64,000 nt of DNA, from the NCBI RefSeq assembly GCF_000348945.1, contig NZ_AOCK01000009.1, positions 124,001 to 188,000 of the forward strand, given 5' to 3'. Position numbers and translations under genes: made by a program. Positions 31,295 to 38,669 of this stretch are shown here, piece by piece. Origin of the DNA: Paeniglutamicibacter gangotriensis Lz1y. Lineage in GTDB: Bacteria; Actinomycetota; Actinomycetes; Actinomycetales; Micrococcaceae. How positions within the stretch are numbered: the stretch's first letter is position 1; every line of letters begins with the position of its first letter. The notes under the pieces are model-generated. The model had not been told where the DNA came from. It did no database searches and saw nothing but the letters and a program-made list of their open reading frames with translations.

Positions 31295-32689
31295 TCACGA
31301 AAGCGGCAGGCTGAGAGTGATCTCGGTGGGGCCACCGCGCGGCGAGGAAATGTCCAAGGTCCCGTCGACGTTTGCTGCACGCGCCTTGAGCCCCGTGATG
31401 CCGCTTCCGGCTGTGGGGTCCACTCCTCCGATGCCATCGTCAAGCACGCTGAGCACCAGGAGTTTTCCGTGGTTGGCCGTAGCGACCTTCAAAGTGATGC
31501 GCGTTCCTGAGGAATGCTTGGCCGCGTTGTTCAGCAGTTCCGCGGCACAGAAGTAGGCGATGGCCTCGATCGCCGGGCCCGGACGGGAAGCCAACGAATA
31601 GGTTAGGGACACGGGCATCGGCGCCGCTGCAACCAGCGATTCCAGCGCCGTATCCAGTCCATCGTTGATGACCGCGGGCCGGATGCCGCTGGCCAAGGAC
31701 CGCAGGTCGCTCAACGCATCGGATGCGGTTCCCTGCGCGCTGGTCAACAGCGACTTGATGTTTTCCTCGATGTCTTTATCGGCCAACCGGTCCCTGGCAT
31801 CACCCAGTTTCATGGCGATGGCCACGAGCTGGGCCTGGGTCCCGTCGTGCAGGTCCCGTTCGATCTGCGCCAGCCGGGCGTCGGCGTCCTGCACCGTGTG
31901 TTTGCGTCGTTCTTCAACACTTTTCACTCGTAGTTGCGCCTCGGTGGGTCCCAGCAACCCGGCGGCCAGCATGCCCTGCAGGCGCGCCAGTCCGTTGTTG
32001 ATCGCGGGCCACAACAGGAAAGTGAATAGCAGCCCGACGGCCACGTACACCAGGTTCCAGGTCGGCCCCTCGGCGTAGATGTTGGACCCGATACTGGTCC
32101 CCCGGTGCCAGCTGCCGTCCGTTGCTTGCTGCAGGGGAAGCCACTGAACCCAGTACCAGTAGGTCAGGCAGCCCAGGCCCGTGACAAGAAAGGTGATGCT
32201 GAGCAGGGAGGCAACCAGGGTTGTCGCGAAGCTGACCAGCATGTGCGCAAGGGCGCGCCAACCACTTGCGTCGCCCAGCCCGGAGCGAATGAAGCCCATG
32301 AATCCTGGACGCCTCACGAGCCGCGGTGGGGCCTCGACGTGCTGCTCCAACAGCGACCCGGCGAGGGCTCGCTGCAGCCGGCCCCAGGATCGTGCACCCA
32401 TGACCATAGCCGCGGCAACGCTCAGTCCGACGATGGTCACCAGGAGCGATGCCCCCAAGGAAATCGTCAGGATGGCATAGGTGAAGCCGAAGGGAACCAG
32501 CAACAGCATGGCCCAGTGGTAGGCAAAGGCTCGCCACGTGGTTCTCTTGAAAAATGCCGGCACGAATTTCTGATCCCTCTGATATATGGAGCTAGGTGGT
32601 GCGGTTACTGAGAATGTTGGCATCATGGTGCCAACGGCGCTTTTATCCGGGCGTGAGGCCATCGTAGTCGTGTTCACGCTCTCTAGCAT
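31295..32689 (-). CDS. NarL-type sensor histidine kinase
   Basis: The 464-residue protein has an N-terminal sensor with about four membrane helices (~58-105 and ~150-245) in the style of actinobacterial DUF4118-free 'sensor domain' kinases. The HisKA_3 phospho-acceptor is in IERDLHDGTQAQLVAIAMKL, and the HATPase has the N-box ELLNNAAKHSSG, the G1 box DDGIGGVD and the G2 box GSGITGLKARA. No ligand-binding domain is recognisable. The start is not fixed by a good ribosome binding site; ATG codons at 32689 and 32662 are both possible. Confidence 0.92.
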   Translation of the reverse strand: MLESVNTTTMASRPDKSAVGTMMPTFSVTAPPSSIYQRDQKFVPAFFKRTTWRAFAYHWAMLLLVPFGFTYAILTISLGASLLVTIVGLSVAAAMVMGARSWGRLQRALAGSLLEQHVEAPPRLVRRPGFMGFIRSGLGDASGWRALAHMLVSFATTLVASLLSITFLVTGLGCLTYWYWVQWLPLQQATDGSWHRGTSIGSNIYAEGPTWNLVYVAVGLLFTFLLWPAINNGLARLQGMLAAGLLGPTEAQLRVKSVEERRKHTVQDADARLAQIERDLHDGTQAQLVAIAMKLGDARDRLADKDIEENIKSLLTSAQGTASDALSDLRSLASGIRPAVINDGLDTALESLVAAAPMPVSLTYSLASRPGPAIEAIAYFCAAELLNNAAKHSSGTRITLKVATANHGKLLVLSVLDDGIGGVDPTAGSGITGLKARAANVDGTLDISSPRGGPTEITLSLPLS

Positions 32690-32844
32690 TCTACGGAAAA
32701 TCAGGTGGCGACATGGGGCAGCCCGCCCTTTTACCCGGGGGATTTCCCCCGTTTTTCACTACGGGCCACACCGGGAGCACGACTTCGCCTGACTCAGGGT
32801 CATGGAAAAGTACCGCTCTGAACCGTCGGCTACACGGGCGCCAT

Positions 32845-32868
32845 CCAAGGTTAGGGCCTTAACCTTGG
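32845..32868. repeat. 24-bp palindrome 1 upstream of the CMD-like gene
   Basis: CCAAGGTTA and TAACCTTGG form perfect 9-bp arms around GGGCCT. A closely related palindrome begins exactly 40 bp further on. The pair looks like a double operator for a dimeric regulator, for instance MerR-like, but no regulator gene is adjacent. Confidence 0.55.
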
Positions 32869-32884
32869 TTAGCGACGCCCTTAT

Positions 32885-32908
32885 CCAAGGGTAGGACCCT
32901 ACCCTTGG
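32885..32908. repeat. 24-bp palindrome 2 upstream of the CMD-like gene
   Basis: CCAAGGGTAG and CTACCCTTGG form perfect 10-bp arms around GACC. It shares the outer CCAAGG/CCTTGG with palindrome 1, with start points 40 bp apart. Confidence 0.55.
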
Positions 32909-33126
32909 GCAACGAATCTCAAGAGCACGTCGCAACCACGATCAGGCGCGGGGCACCTGACTCCTACGGATGCGACAGAAGTCCTGGCCCAGCGCATTGG
33001 CGAACATCGCGAGGACCTGTTGACGCCGAATATGCGGGCCCATCTGTCCAAACGCGGACTGATGGGTTCTGGGGGCCGGCTGTCAACCCCTAGCAACTTC
33101 TCAGCAAGCCGGGCTAGCATCTAGTC

Positions 33127-33579
33127 ATGGAACCCAGGGTGAATCTCAGCAAGTCCGATCCTGCTGCGTATGCGGCGCTGTTGGCCATGAACAAGGCTGC
33201 CAGCGATTCTGCCGATGCCGCAGGAATTGATCCCAAGCTTCGCGAGCTGCTCAAGGTGCGTGCCTCGCAAATCAATGGTTGCACCTATTGCCTGCGCATG
33301 CATACACGTGATGCCCTCGAACTCGGGGAAAGTACCGATCGACTGGCCGTGGTCTCCGCGTGGGCCGACTCCGAGTACTTCACGGCGGTGGAACGCGCGG
33401 CCTTGGCATTGTGCGAATCCATCACCATGGTCTCGGTGGACCACGTCCCGCATGGGGTTTACACCATGGCCAGGGCGGTGCTTTCCGACGACCAGATCTC
33501 GGCCGTCGCCTGGCTGAGCGCGGCGATCAACATGTTCAACCGGGTCGCGATCGCTTCCCGCTACCCGGTCAAGCCCTAG
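33127..33579 (+). CDS. Carboxymuconolactone decarboxylase / AhpD-like protein
   Basis: The 150-residue protein has the CMD-family fold pattern with the AhpD-type CxxC pair, Cys52 and Cys55 in [16 protein letters not shown], followed by the conserved His. Such proteins are often peroxidase-like alkylhydroperoxide reductases. [13 protein letters not shown] and the C-terminal [12 protein letters not shown] segment are typical. The stop codon TAG overlaps, on the opposite strand, the stop of the truncated LuxR gene. The ribosome binding site is weak. Confidence 0.88.
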   Translation: MEPRVNLSKSDPAAYAALLAMNKAASDSADAAGIDPKLRELLKVRASQINGCTYCLRMHTRDALELGESTDRLAVVSAWADSEYFTAVERAALALCESITMVSVDHVPHGVYTMARAVLSDDQISAVAWLSAAINMFNRVAIASRYPVKP

Positions 33580-33803
33580 CTCCTGCCCTGCGCCTGCAGG
33601 TAGGACATGACCACCAGGACCCTGCGGTGGTCCTGCGGGTCCAATGGCAGCTCGAGCTTGGCCAGGATGTTGCCCACATGCCTCTCCACGGTGCATCCGG
33701 TCAGCCACAGTCGTTGGGCAATTCCTAGGTTGGCGCGGCCCTCGGCCATCAGCGCCAGCACCTCGCGTTCGCGCAGCGTCAGCGCCTCGATACGGCGGTT
33801 GGT
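33576..33803 (-). pseudogene. Beheaded LuxR-type response regulator (DNA-binding domain only)
   Basis: The minus-strand frame encodes only a LuxR helix-turn-helix: [20 protein letters not shown], then [20 protein letters not shown], ending [13 protein letters not shown]. It matches the C-terminus of the complete regulator at 30619 (which ends DHRRVLAVLKYLEHA). Upstream of 33803 the frame stays open to 34073 but crosses into hipA antisense and shows no receiver domain. It is therefore a 5'-truncated remnant, probably cut when the hipBA region arrived. Confidence 0.75.
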
Positions 33804-33898
33804 GCATGGGGAGCACCGCTGGGTTATGGCCGTTTCCGACCCAGCACAGGGCAGCCCGCTGCGCGGAAAAAAGCCACAACGTATCCGCCGACGCGGCC

Positions 33899-35095
33899 CT
33901 ATCCCTGCATCTCGTGCCGGCGGAAGCGCAGTTCCCGCTGGGCTCCGCGCAACGGGGAACCCGCGAAGGGCAGTGCGGTCAGGTCCACCGAGGCCGCGGC
34001 CTTGAGTGCGAGCCGGTTTGCCGAAGCCGCTGCCCTGGCCGGCAATCCGAGGGAGTCGGCGAATTGCGCCCAATGCCGGGCCTTGAGGTTCTTGAGTTTC
34101 CCGGAGACCGGAAGGGCCAGGGTCTCATCCCCGTAGAGCAGCGTGCAGGGCAGGTCATAGAGGGGCGAGATCTCGAAGCCGCCGTCCTCCCGCGCCAGGA
34201 CCGAGAGGTTCTTGGCATGCAGGTCCCCGTTGCCGGTCAGCCACGCAAAGGCGTACTGCAGGTAGAGGTTGCGGCTGGCCACCACCGGGGCAACGCACAA
34301 ACGGGCCAGGGCCAAGGCAACGTCCTCGGCTGCCACGGCGTACTTCGCGGCCGGGGGCAGGCCCATGACCTGCGTTCCGTCCTCGAGGGCCATCCGGTGC
34401 CAGTGGCCATCGGTTCCCTTCCGGCGGTCGAACCGCTCGACCAGCAGGCCGGTCAGGCCGTTCTTGTCATGGATGAGCCGGTTGCGCGCCACCGGGAGAT
34501 TCAGGTTCCTCGCCCCGACCAGGTGTGCGGCCTCGTTGGCCACCAGATGGGGGTTCTGCGCGGGATCCAGCTTGAGCAGATAGCGTTGGCCCCGCGTTGC
34601 CAACGGAGTGGTGAGCATCGAAGCGCTCGCCTTGTCTTGCACACCTGGAAGTGCGTGCAGGTCCACAGAGTTCGCCAGCACGGCGAAGTCCAGGTCCTCC
34701 GGATTCGAGGTGTCGGCCAGCGCCTCGGGTTCGGCGGGAACATCTCCCGCGGGAACGACCTGCACGTCGCCCGGGACATCGGCCCCCACAGCGAGCAGCA
34801 AGGTCAATTCGTCGTCGAAGCTGGTCTTAGTTGCATTCTTCAGCACCGTCAGGCGGTGCCCCTCGGGAAGTAACCCCGCAAAGAACGCGGGAAGAGCACC
34901 GTTGGACGTCTCGACCGCGGCGGTGTCCGGCGGCAGGGAGAAGGCCACCGGCGCATGGCCTTCTGCAAGGTAGTTGGCCAGATAGCCGAAGCGGATGCCC
35001 CCGGCAGCCGTCCGGGACAGCTCCCCCGCGTGGACGCCGTTCTTGTAGACGTCGGCACGCTCGATGAACCTGAGCCGTTGGAGGTCCGGGGTCAT
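33899..35095 (-). CDS. hipA: HipA family serine/threonine kinase toxin
   Basis: The 398-residue HipA protein overlaps the hipB stop by 4 bp (ATGA), as usual for the module. The Couple_hipA N-terminal domain contains [13 protein letters not shown]. The regulatory/phosphorylation-loop region is [11 protein letters not shown]. In the kinase lobe, KLDP provides the ATP-binding Lys, [12 protein letters not shown] the catalytic Asp/Asn, and ISPLYDLP the Mg-binding Asp. HipA phosphorylates glutamyl-tRNA synthetase in E. coli, causing persistence; the target here is unknown. All catalytic residues appear intact. Confidence 0.93.
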   Translation of the reverse strand: MTPDLQRLRFIERADVYKNGVHAGELSRTAAGGIRFGYLANYLAEGHAPVAFSLPPDTAAVETSNGALPAFFAGLLPEGHRLTVLKNATKTSFDDELTLLLAVGADVPGDVQVVPAGDVPAEPEALADTSNPEDLDFAVLANSVDLHALPGVQDKASASMLTTPLATRGQRYLLKLDPAQNPHLVANEAAHLVGARNLNLPVARNRLIHDKNGLTGLLVERFDRRKGTDGHWHRMALEDGTQVMGLPPAAKYAVAAEDVALALARLCVAPVVASRNLYLQYAFAWLTGNGDLHAKNLSVLAREDGGFEISPLYDLPCTLLYGDETLALPVSGKLKNLKARHWAQFADSLGLPARAAASANRLALKAAASVDLTALPFAGSPLRGAQRELRFRRHEMQG

Positions 35096-35292
35096 CGACC
35101 GACGCCAAGCTTGAGCCCCAGGACATTGAGGACCGAGGCCACCGCGCGCAGGGACGGATTACCTGTGGCGGTTTCCAGTGCGCGCACGGTTCGCTCGGAG
35201 ACCTCGGCCAGGTCGGCCAGCTCCCCTTGGGTCAACCCGGCGTCTTTGCGGGCCCGGCGAATCTCCAGCCCCAACACCGATACGGTTTCCAT
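35092..35292 (-). CDS. hipB: HipB-like XRE-family antitoxin/repressor
   Basis: The product is 66 residues from the ATG at 35292 behind GAGGGAG; the frame extends upstream into the operator region but has no start signal there. The HTH is IRRARKDAGLTQGELADLAE followed by VSERTVRALETATGNPSLR, the HipB/Xre pattern. It is shorter than E. coli HipB (88 aa). It should bind and neutralise HipA and repress the operon, probably through the CGGCAA-N4-TTGCCG sites at 35307, 35367 and 35428. Confidence 0.9.
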   Translation of the reverse strand: METVSVLGLEIRRARKDAGLTQGELADLAEVSERTVRALETATGNPSLRAVASVLNVLGLKLGVGR

Positions 35293-35306
35293 ACCACTCC
35301 CTCTAC

Positions 35307-35322
35307 CGGCAAAATATTGCCG
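35307..35322. promoter_or_regulatory. Putative HipB operator 1
   Basis: CGGCAA-AATA-TTGCCG, perfect 6-bp arms, lies 15 bp upstream of the hipB start, so binding would cover the promoter or ribosome loading site. Two more copies follow at 60- and 61-bp steps. Confidence 0.65.
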
Positions 35323-35353
35323 TTCTCGATGCTCCCCCTTCCCATGATCCATG

Positions 35354-35390
35354 AAAAACCCGCTTTCGGCAAGATCTTGCCGAAAGCGGG
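35354..35390 (-). terminator. Terminator of the upstream VOC gene containing a HipB-like site
   Basis: A perfect 32-bp palindrome (35359-35390; arms CCCGCTTTCGGCAAGA and complement) is followed on the minus strand by a T5 run (35358-35354), a good intrinsic terminator for the VOC gene ending at 35453. Its centre (35367-35382) is CGGCAA-GATC-TTGCCG, the same motif as operator 1. Confidence 0.75.
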
Positions 35391-35427
35391 CTCTCGGTTT
35401 GGTTGCATCCAACACAAGAGGGTCAAC

Positions 35428-35443
35428 CGGCAACTTACTGCCG
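35428..35443. promoter_or_regulatory. Putative HipB operator 3
   Basis: CGGCAA-CTTA-CTGCCG, one mismatch from the 35307 site, lies 61 bp beyond the central site and just after the VOC stop codon. The even spacing of three sites suggests cooperative binding or looping. Confidence 0.45.
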
Positions 35444-35452
35444 ATTCGGCAG

Positions 35453-35830
35453 CTATCCGTTCGGGCACTGCGGCAGGTACTGCACCGCCCACTTATTCCC
35501 GTCAGGATCGGCGAAGTACACGAAGTGCCCCCAGTCCAGGATCATCACGTCGCTGACCTCCACCCCCTTGGCCTTCAGCTCATCGTGCGCCACCTGGATG
35601 TCACTGACCACCATCTGAAGCATGGGAGCCGAACCGGGAGCCGCGTCGGTCAGCCCCTCACCAATGGTGATGGAGCAGGCGGAACCCGGCGGGGTCAGCT
35701 GGACGAAGCGGATCGACTCGGTAGGCCGTTCGTCGTGATCGGCGTTGAAGCCAACCTTGTTGACATAAAAATCCTTGGCACGGTCCACATCGGACACGGG
35801 GACAAACACCAGTTCTAGTTTCCAGTCCAT
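35453..35830 (-). CDS. VOC family protein (glyoxalase/bleomycin-resistance superfamily)
   Basis: The product is 125 residues from the ATG at 35830. The βαβββ pattern starts MDWKLELVFVPVSDVDRAKD with FYVNKVGFNADHD, and ends with HFVYFADPDGNKWAVQ, whose Asp-Pro-Asp-Gly and following residues are standard. This resembles the YybH-less 'glyoxalase' annotation common in actinobacteria; substrate unknown. It lies between the Tn3 insertion and hipBA, and the transposon entered 80 bp upstream of its start. Confidence 0.85.
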   Translation of the reverse strand: MDWKLELVFVPVSDVDRAKDFYVNKVGFNADHDERPTESIRFVQLTPPGSACSITIGEGLTDAAPGSAPMLQMVVSDIQVAHDELKAKGVEVSDVMILDWGHFVYFADPDGNKWAVQYLPQCPNG

Positions 35831-35870
35831 GGCGCCCACGCTACTGCCGCGGCAGTAGCGGCGTAAAGGG

Positions 35871-35910
35871 TTACTGGAGCTATGCCGACCCGGTGGTGCA
35901 GCTCCAGTAA
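35871..35910. repeat. Stem-loop abutting the transposon insertion site
   Basis: TTACTGGAGC (35871-35880) and GCTCCAGTAA (35901-35910) form perfect 10-bp arms around a 20-base loop. The Tn3 element starts at the next base, and the last five bases AGTAA are its target duplication. The hairpin therefore predates the insertion. Confidence 0.6.
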
Positions 35911-35948
35911 GGGGTCTGAACTGCAGCGGAACAGTGGTTGGCGCTAAG
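35911..35948 (+). repeat. Tn3-family terminal inverted repeat, left
   Basis: The 38-bp repeat starts GGGGTCTGAACTGCAGCGGA and ends GGCGCTAAG. It matches the right repeat except for A versus G at position 10. It is preceded by the target duplicate AGTAA. Confidence 0.95.
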
Positions 35949-35970
35949 TAATCTGTTGGGGTGACATGGT

Positions 35971-36552
35971 TCAAGTGTTGCTGATGGGCAGGTGGCGGTA
36001 AATGGATGCCCGGGATACGCCGAGTGCTTTGGCGATCTGGGTGGGACTTTCCCCGTTGGCATTCCTGGCTCGGGCGGCGGCGAGGGTATCGGCATTCATG
36101 ACGGTGGGGCGGCCGCCGGTGCGGCCCTGGGCTCGGGCTGCGGCGAGGCCGGCCATGGTGCGTTCACGGATCATGTCGCGCTCGAGTTCGGCGAACGCGG
36201 CCATCATGACGAAGAAGAATTTCCCTTCTCCTGTTGGGCTGTAGGTTCCCGTGAGGGTTCCGGTGAGAATGCGCAGGCCGACTCCTTGGTCGTGGAGGCC
36301 GTCGGCGATGGTAAGTACTTCCTTCACCGACCGGCCGAGGCGATCCAATTTCCATACGCACAAGGTGTCCGTCGGACGGAGATGGCCGAGCGCTTCAACG
36401 AGCCCCGGGCGGGCGGTGGCGCGGCTGGAAATTTTGTCTTCGAAGATCCGCCCGCAGCCGGCGGTTTCGAGGGCATCGCGCTGGAGCTGGGAGTCTTGTC
36501 CGTTGGTGGATACGCGGGCGTAACCGATGAGATTGAATTGCTGGGTTGCCAT
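35971..36552 (-). CDS. tnpR: TnpR serine resolvase
   Basis: The product is 193 residues from the ATG at 36552. The serine-recombinase catalytic domain begins NLIGYARVSTNGQDSQLQRD with nucleophile Ser15; the catalytic Arg cluster is represented by WKLDRLGRSVKEV. The E-helix region AFAELERDMIRERTMAG leads to a C-terminal HTH (ESPTQIAKALGVSRASIYRH). Its reaction resolves transposition cointegrates at res. The res-like dyads lie just upstream. It is complete and of normal length. Confidence 0.95.
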   Translation of the reverse strand: MATQQFNLIGYARVSTNGQDSQLQRDALETAGCGRIFEDKISSRATARPGLVEALGHLRPTDTLCVWKLDRLGRSVKEVLTIADGLHDQGVGLRILTGTLTGTYSPTGEGKFFFVMMAAFAELERDMIRERTMAGLAAARAQGRTGGRPTVMNADTLAAARARNANGESPTQIAKALGVSRASIYRHLPISNT

Positions 36553-36560
36553 GGACCAAC

Positions 36561-36622
36561 TGTCTCACAACCGTCTCACAACATTACTGTCACCGAGTAT
36601 GTTATGAGACGGGTTATGGACG
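36561..36622. promoter_or_regulatory. res accessory subsites (II/III-like) upstream of tnpR
   Basis: Half-sites TGTCTCACAACC (36561) and CGTCTCACAACAT (36572-36584), followed by the inverted ATGTTATGAGACG (36599-36611) and GGTTATGGACG (36612-36622), form a dyad with 13-bp arms (one mismatch) plus an extra half-site on each side. This is the layout of resolvase accessory subsites, and it would overlap the tnpR promoter. Confidence 0.65.
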
Positions 36623-36655
36623 ATTTTTGATCGGCGCGTCGCTGGACCCCGGAAT

Positions 36656-36682
36656 CGTCTCAGAACCGGTCGTTTTCGGACG
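36656..36682. promoter_or_regulatory. res site-I-like crossover dyad, tnpR side
   Basis: CGTCTCAGAACC and the inverted GGTCGTTTTCGGACG form a ~27-bp dyad with the same CGTC...GAC ends as the accessory subsites. Its centre is near 36669, two bases from where the 50-bp inverted repeat shared with 39768-39817 begins (36667). It is therefore the likely crossover site. Confidence 0.6.
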
Positions 36683-36716
36683 CCGTGCAGGCTTAGCGTC
36701 GGATATTCGGCGAATT
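36667..36716 (+). repeat. 50-bp inverted repeat flanking the Tn3 cargo, left copy
   Basis: Fifty bases starting CGGTCGTTTTCGGACGCCGT and ending CGGCGAATT recur without mismatch, inverted, at 39768-39817. The outer boundary lies at the centre of the site-I-like dyad. Weaker similarity (AAGCCGCCCC) continues inward after a small indel. Confidence 0.9.
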
Positions 36717-36741
36717 ACCAGTAAGCCGCCCCCATAGCCAC

Positions 36742-36974
36742 TACAGGTCCCGGGGCATCATCGTGAGTATGTTCTTCCAGTCCTAGAACCAGGGCGTGGA
36801 AGCCTACGGGGAGAAGGGCATGGCCAAGCTTTGGGCCGGGCTATCCTGACCATCTCGGGCATGCCGGCTGGCCTCATCGAGCTGGAGCACTACTCGTACA
36901 AGCCCTACGCCGATGATGTGGTTCAATCCCAGGAGTACTACGAAGGTATCGCTGTCAAGGACGGCGTTCTGTAG
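36742..36974 (+). pseudogene. Degenerate coding sequence inside the transposon
   Basis: One frame reads SRGIIVSMFFQS, a TAG (36784), then NQGVEAYGEKGMAKLWAG; about 60 bp on, another frame reads ILTISGMPAGLIELEHYSYK and PYADDVVQSQEYYEGIAVKD, ending at TAG 36972-36974. The compositions are protein-like, but no single frame is intact and there is no start. It looks like the C-terminal end of a metabolic enzyme broken by a stop and a frameshift. I do not recognise the family. Confidence 0.5.
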
Positions 36975-36982
36975 GCTCACAT

Positions 36983-37042
36983 AACAGTACGAATGAAGGT
37001 CCGGCCCCGTTGGACTGGGGCCGGACCTTCATTCGTACTGTT
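36983..37042. repeat. 26-bp perfect inverted repeat (large hairpin)
   Basis: Arms 36983-37008 and 37017-37042 are perfectly complementary over 26 bp (outer AACAGTACGAATGAAGG) with an 8-base loop GTTGGACT. It lies just after the degenerate coding remnant and 16 bp from the stop of the 88-aa gene, so it could act as a bidirectional terminator, although no T run follows. The perfect stem is unusually long. Confidence 0.7.
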
Positions 37043-37057
37043 GAAAACATTCAAAAA

Positions 37058-37324
37058 TTATGTAGTCGAAGTCCACCCAATAATTAGCGCAACCATCATA
37101 AGTGCTATACCCACGATGCTCGGAATAAGCGGCAACCAATACCACCTATTCCTTCGCAGGCCCTTGACACACCAAACCGCGATTACTACTGGTGGGATGA
37201 GCAGAAAAGTATTGTCGTTGATGAATACTAGCCAGATGGAGAAGGCGAGAAGTACGAAGGCGATTAGAGGTCCGCTCTTCGACGGCAATGTTTTTGTTGG
37301 CACCTCGTGAGCTAGATTTGCCAC
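37058..37324 (-). CDS. Small membrane protein, possible immunity partner
   Basis: The product is 88 residues from the GTG at 37324 behind a strong AAGGAGA. After a short polar N-terminus come three hydrophobic helices (~19-35, 38-54, 61-84), with a basic KGLRRNRW loop between the second and third. No family is recognised. Base composition is clearly more AT-rich than the chromosome. It lies 61 bp downstream of the secreted-protein gene on the same strand, so the two are likely an operon. The pairing of a secreted protein with a small membrane protein is reminiscent of effector/immunity pairs, but that is inference only. Confidence 0.75.
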   Translation of the reverse strand: MANLAHEVPTKTLPSKSGPLIAFVLLAFSIWLVFINDNTFLLIPPVVIAVWCVKGLRRNRWYWLPLIPSIVGIALMMVALIIGWTSTT

Positions 37325-37385
37325 GGGATCTCCTTTTGAAAGTTGATTATTTCTCTAGACCTGATTGTACGGGTGTTTGCGCCAT

Positions 37386-38669
37386 TCAGTACCTGCCATT
37401 GTCGAAGTTCAGCGATTCGTAGTTGCAGACGTTTACGCGTGTCAAGCACCCAAATCCCTTATTCGTACGACCGAAGATCGTCTTCCAGCTGGACTGGTTA
37501 TTTGCCTTGATATAGGTCTCGTGATGCGGAACAGGTCGGCGAATGGCGTTTCTGAGCGAGAAGCTACCTGATTTGGTGATGTTGACAGTCATTCGGCCAA
37601 AAATCGGCAGGGTTGCAGCCGTGTTACACAGTGGATTGGTAACCACCACATTGATGTATGCAGTACCTGATGTTGAAGACATGCCCTGATTTTTGAATGT
37701 GATCCCGGAGGCTGAGGCAGTTTTAGTGGACTCGTTTTTCCATACGCCACTTACTTTTTTCTGACGGGTAGTTGAGCCAACAGACTTGCCAAAAGTCATG
37801 GTCTTATTGCTCCAATTCATGGTAACTCTGGCATAGGTTCTATTGGATCCCCCTGTGCTCCAGCTACGATTGTCTCCCTTAAATCGATAACTGCCGATTG
37901 GCGGAGTGCAAGCGCCTTGTGGCGCTGGTGCTGTTGCTCCCGCAATAAAGGTCTTATAACGGAATTCCGTGCTCGTACGTGCGGCAGCAGCCTTTGCGGC
38001 AACCTGCGCGGCGGCAACTACTGCGACGTCAGTCGAATCTTTAGGTACCGTTGCGGGTATGCCCCACGTAGTACCAGCGCTTGGGACTTCCATCTCGCCT
38101 GCATCGATGCGCTCAGCCTCATCTGAAGTAACGAATTCATTCATTTCGTCCCTACTCAGCGGCGTTTCAGCAGTCACTGTATATTCGTATTTCGATCCAG
38201 GATTGATACTCGTGTCTACAAATGAAGTCTCCCCATTCAAGGTCGCCAAAAGCACTTCATCGCGATAAATGTAGGTTCTTGCTGCTCCCATATCTGGCCA
38301 AAGAAGATCAACTTTCGTTGGGCTGACAAGTGCGGCTGCGCGATCTTCTGGATTCTTAGATTCGAGAAGAGAGCCATTGAGGAGTGCTGTACCGTCTTCG
38401 GTTTCTACTTTGAAGAAATCGGGCAATGCTGCTGACGCAATCTCTTGCACATCAACCAAATTTTCGCCATCTCGAATTTCCACATTGCCATGGCGATCTT
38501 TTTTGATGGCAAAATCTGATTCTTCATGCTGGGTATCGGTACTGCTTATTTGGTTCGCAACTGGTTCTATATCAGTCACGGAAGCCGAAGCAGGAAGCGA
38601 GCTTGAAATGAACAATATAGTCATAACAAAAGCACAATATCTTGTAGTTTTTCGCATTAATTTATTCAT
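37386..38669 (-). CDS. Secreted protein with FN3-like domain and possible DUF3238-like C-terminus
   Basis: The product is 427 residues from the ATG at 38669 (a GTG at 38678 is in frame). A classical signal peptide (basic RK, hydrophobic core, cleavage after ASA ~29) directs export. A polar region to ~110 is followed by a fibronectin-III-like module (VDLLWPDMGAARTYIYRDEV ... YEYTVTAET) and an Ala-rich linker. The C-terminal ~190 residues contain GSYRFKGDNRSWSTGGSNRT, paired Cys and HHETYIKANNQSSWKTIFGR. This recalls DUF3238-type secreted proteins of Bacillus, from memory and not verified. The AT-rich codons differ from the host and mark it as transposon cargo. Function unknown. Confidence 0.75.
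   Translation of the reverse strand: MNKLMRKTTRYCAFVMTILFISSSLPASASVTDIEPVANQISSTDTQHEESDFAIKKDRHGNVEIRDGENLVDVQEIASAALPDFFKVETEDGTALLNGSLLESKNPEDRAAALVSPTKVDLLWPDMGAARTYIYRDEVLLATLNGETSFVDTSINPGSKYEYTVTAETPLSRDEMNEFVTSDEAERIDAGEMEVPSAGTTWGIPATVPKDSTDVAVVAAAQVAAKAAAARTSTEFRYKTFIAGATAPAPQGACTPPIGSYRFKGDNRSWSTGGSNRTYARVTMNWSNKTMTFGKSVGSTTRQKKVSGVWKNESTKTASASGITFKNQGMSSTSGTAYINVVVTNPLCNTAATLPIFGRMTVNITKSGSFSLRNAIRRPVPHHETYIKANNQSSWKTIFGRTNKGFGCLTRVNVCNYESLNFDNGRY

Larger units (their letters stand above)
32690..33126. other. Intergenic region with paired palindromes
   Basis: This 437-bp region between the kinase gene and the CMD-like gene contains two related 24-bp palindromes (listed separately). 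Downstream of them one plus-strand frame reads LTPTDATEVLAQRIGEHRED up to a stop at 33118-33123. It has no good start codon and could be a decayed coding remnant. No intact gene is supported. Confidence 0.4.

Noticed and set aside
32905-33093. 62-codon plus-strand frame after the twin palindromes
   Set aside because: No ribosome binding site or protein pattern, and it overlaps another weak frame; kept only as part of the intergenic description.
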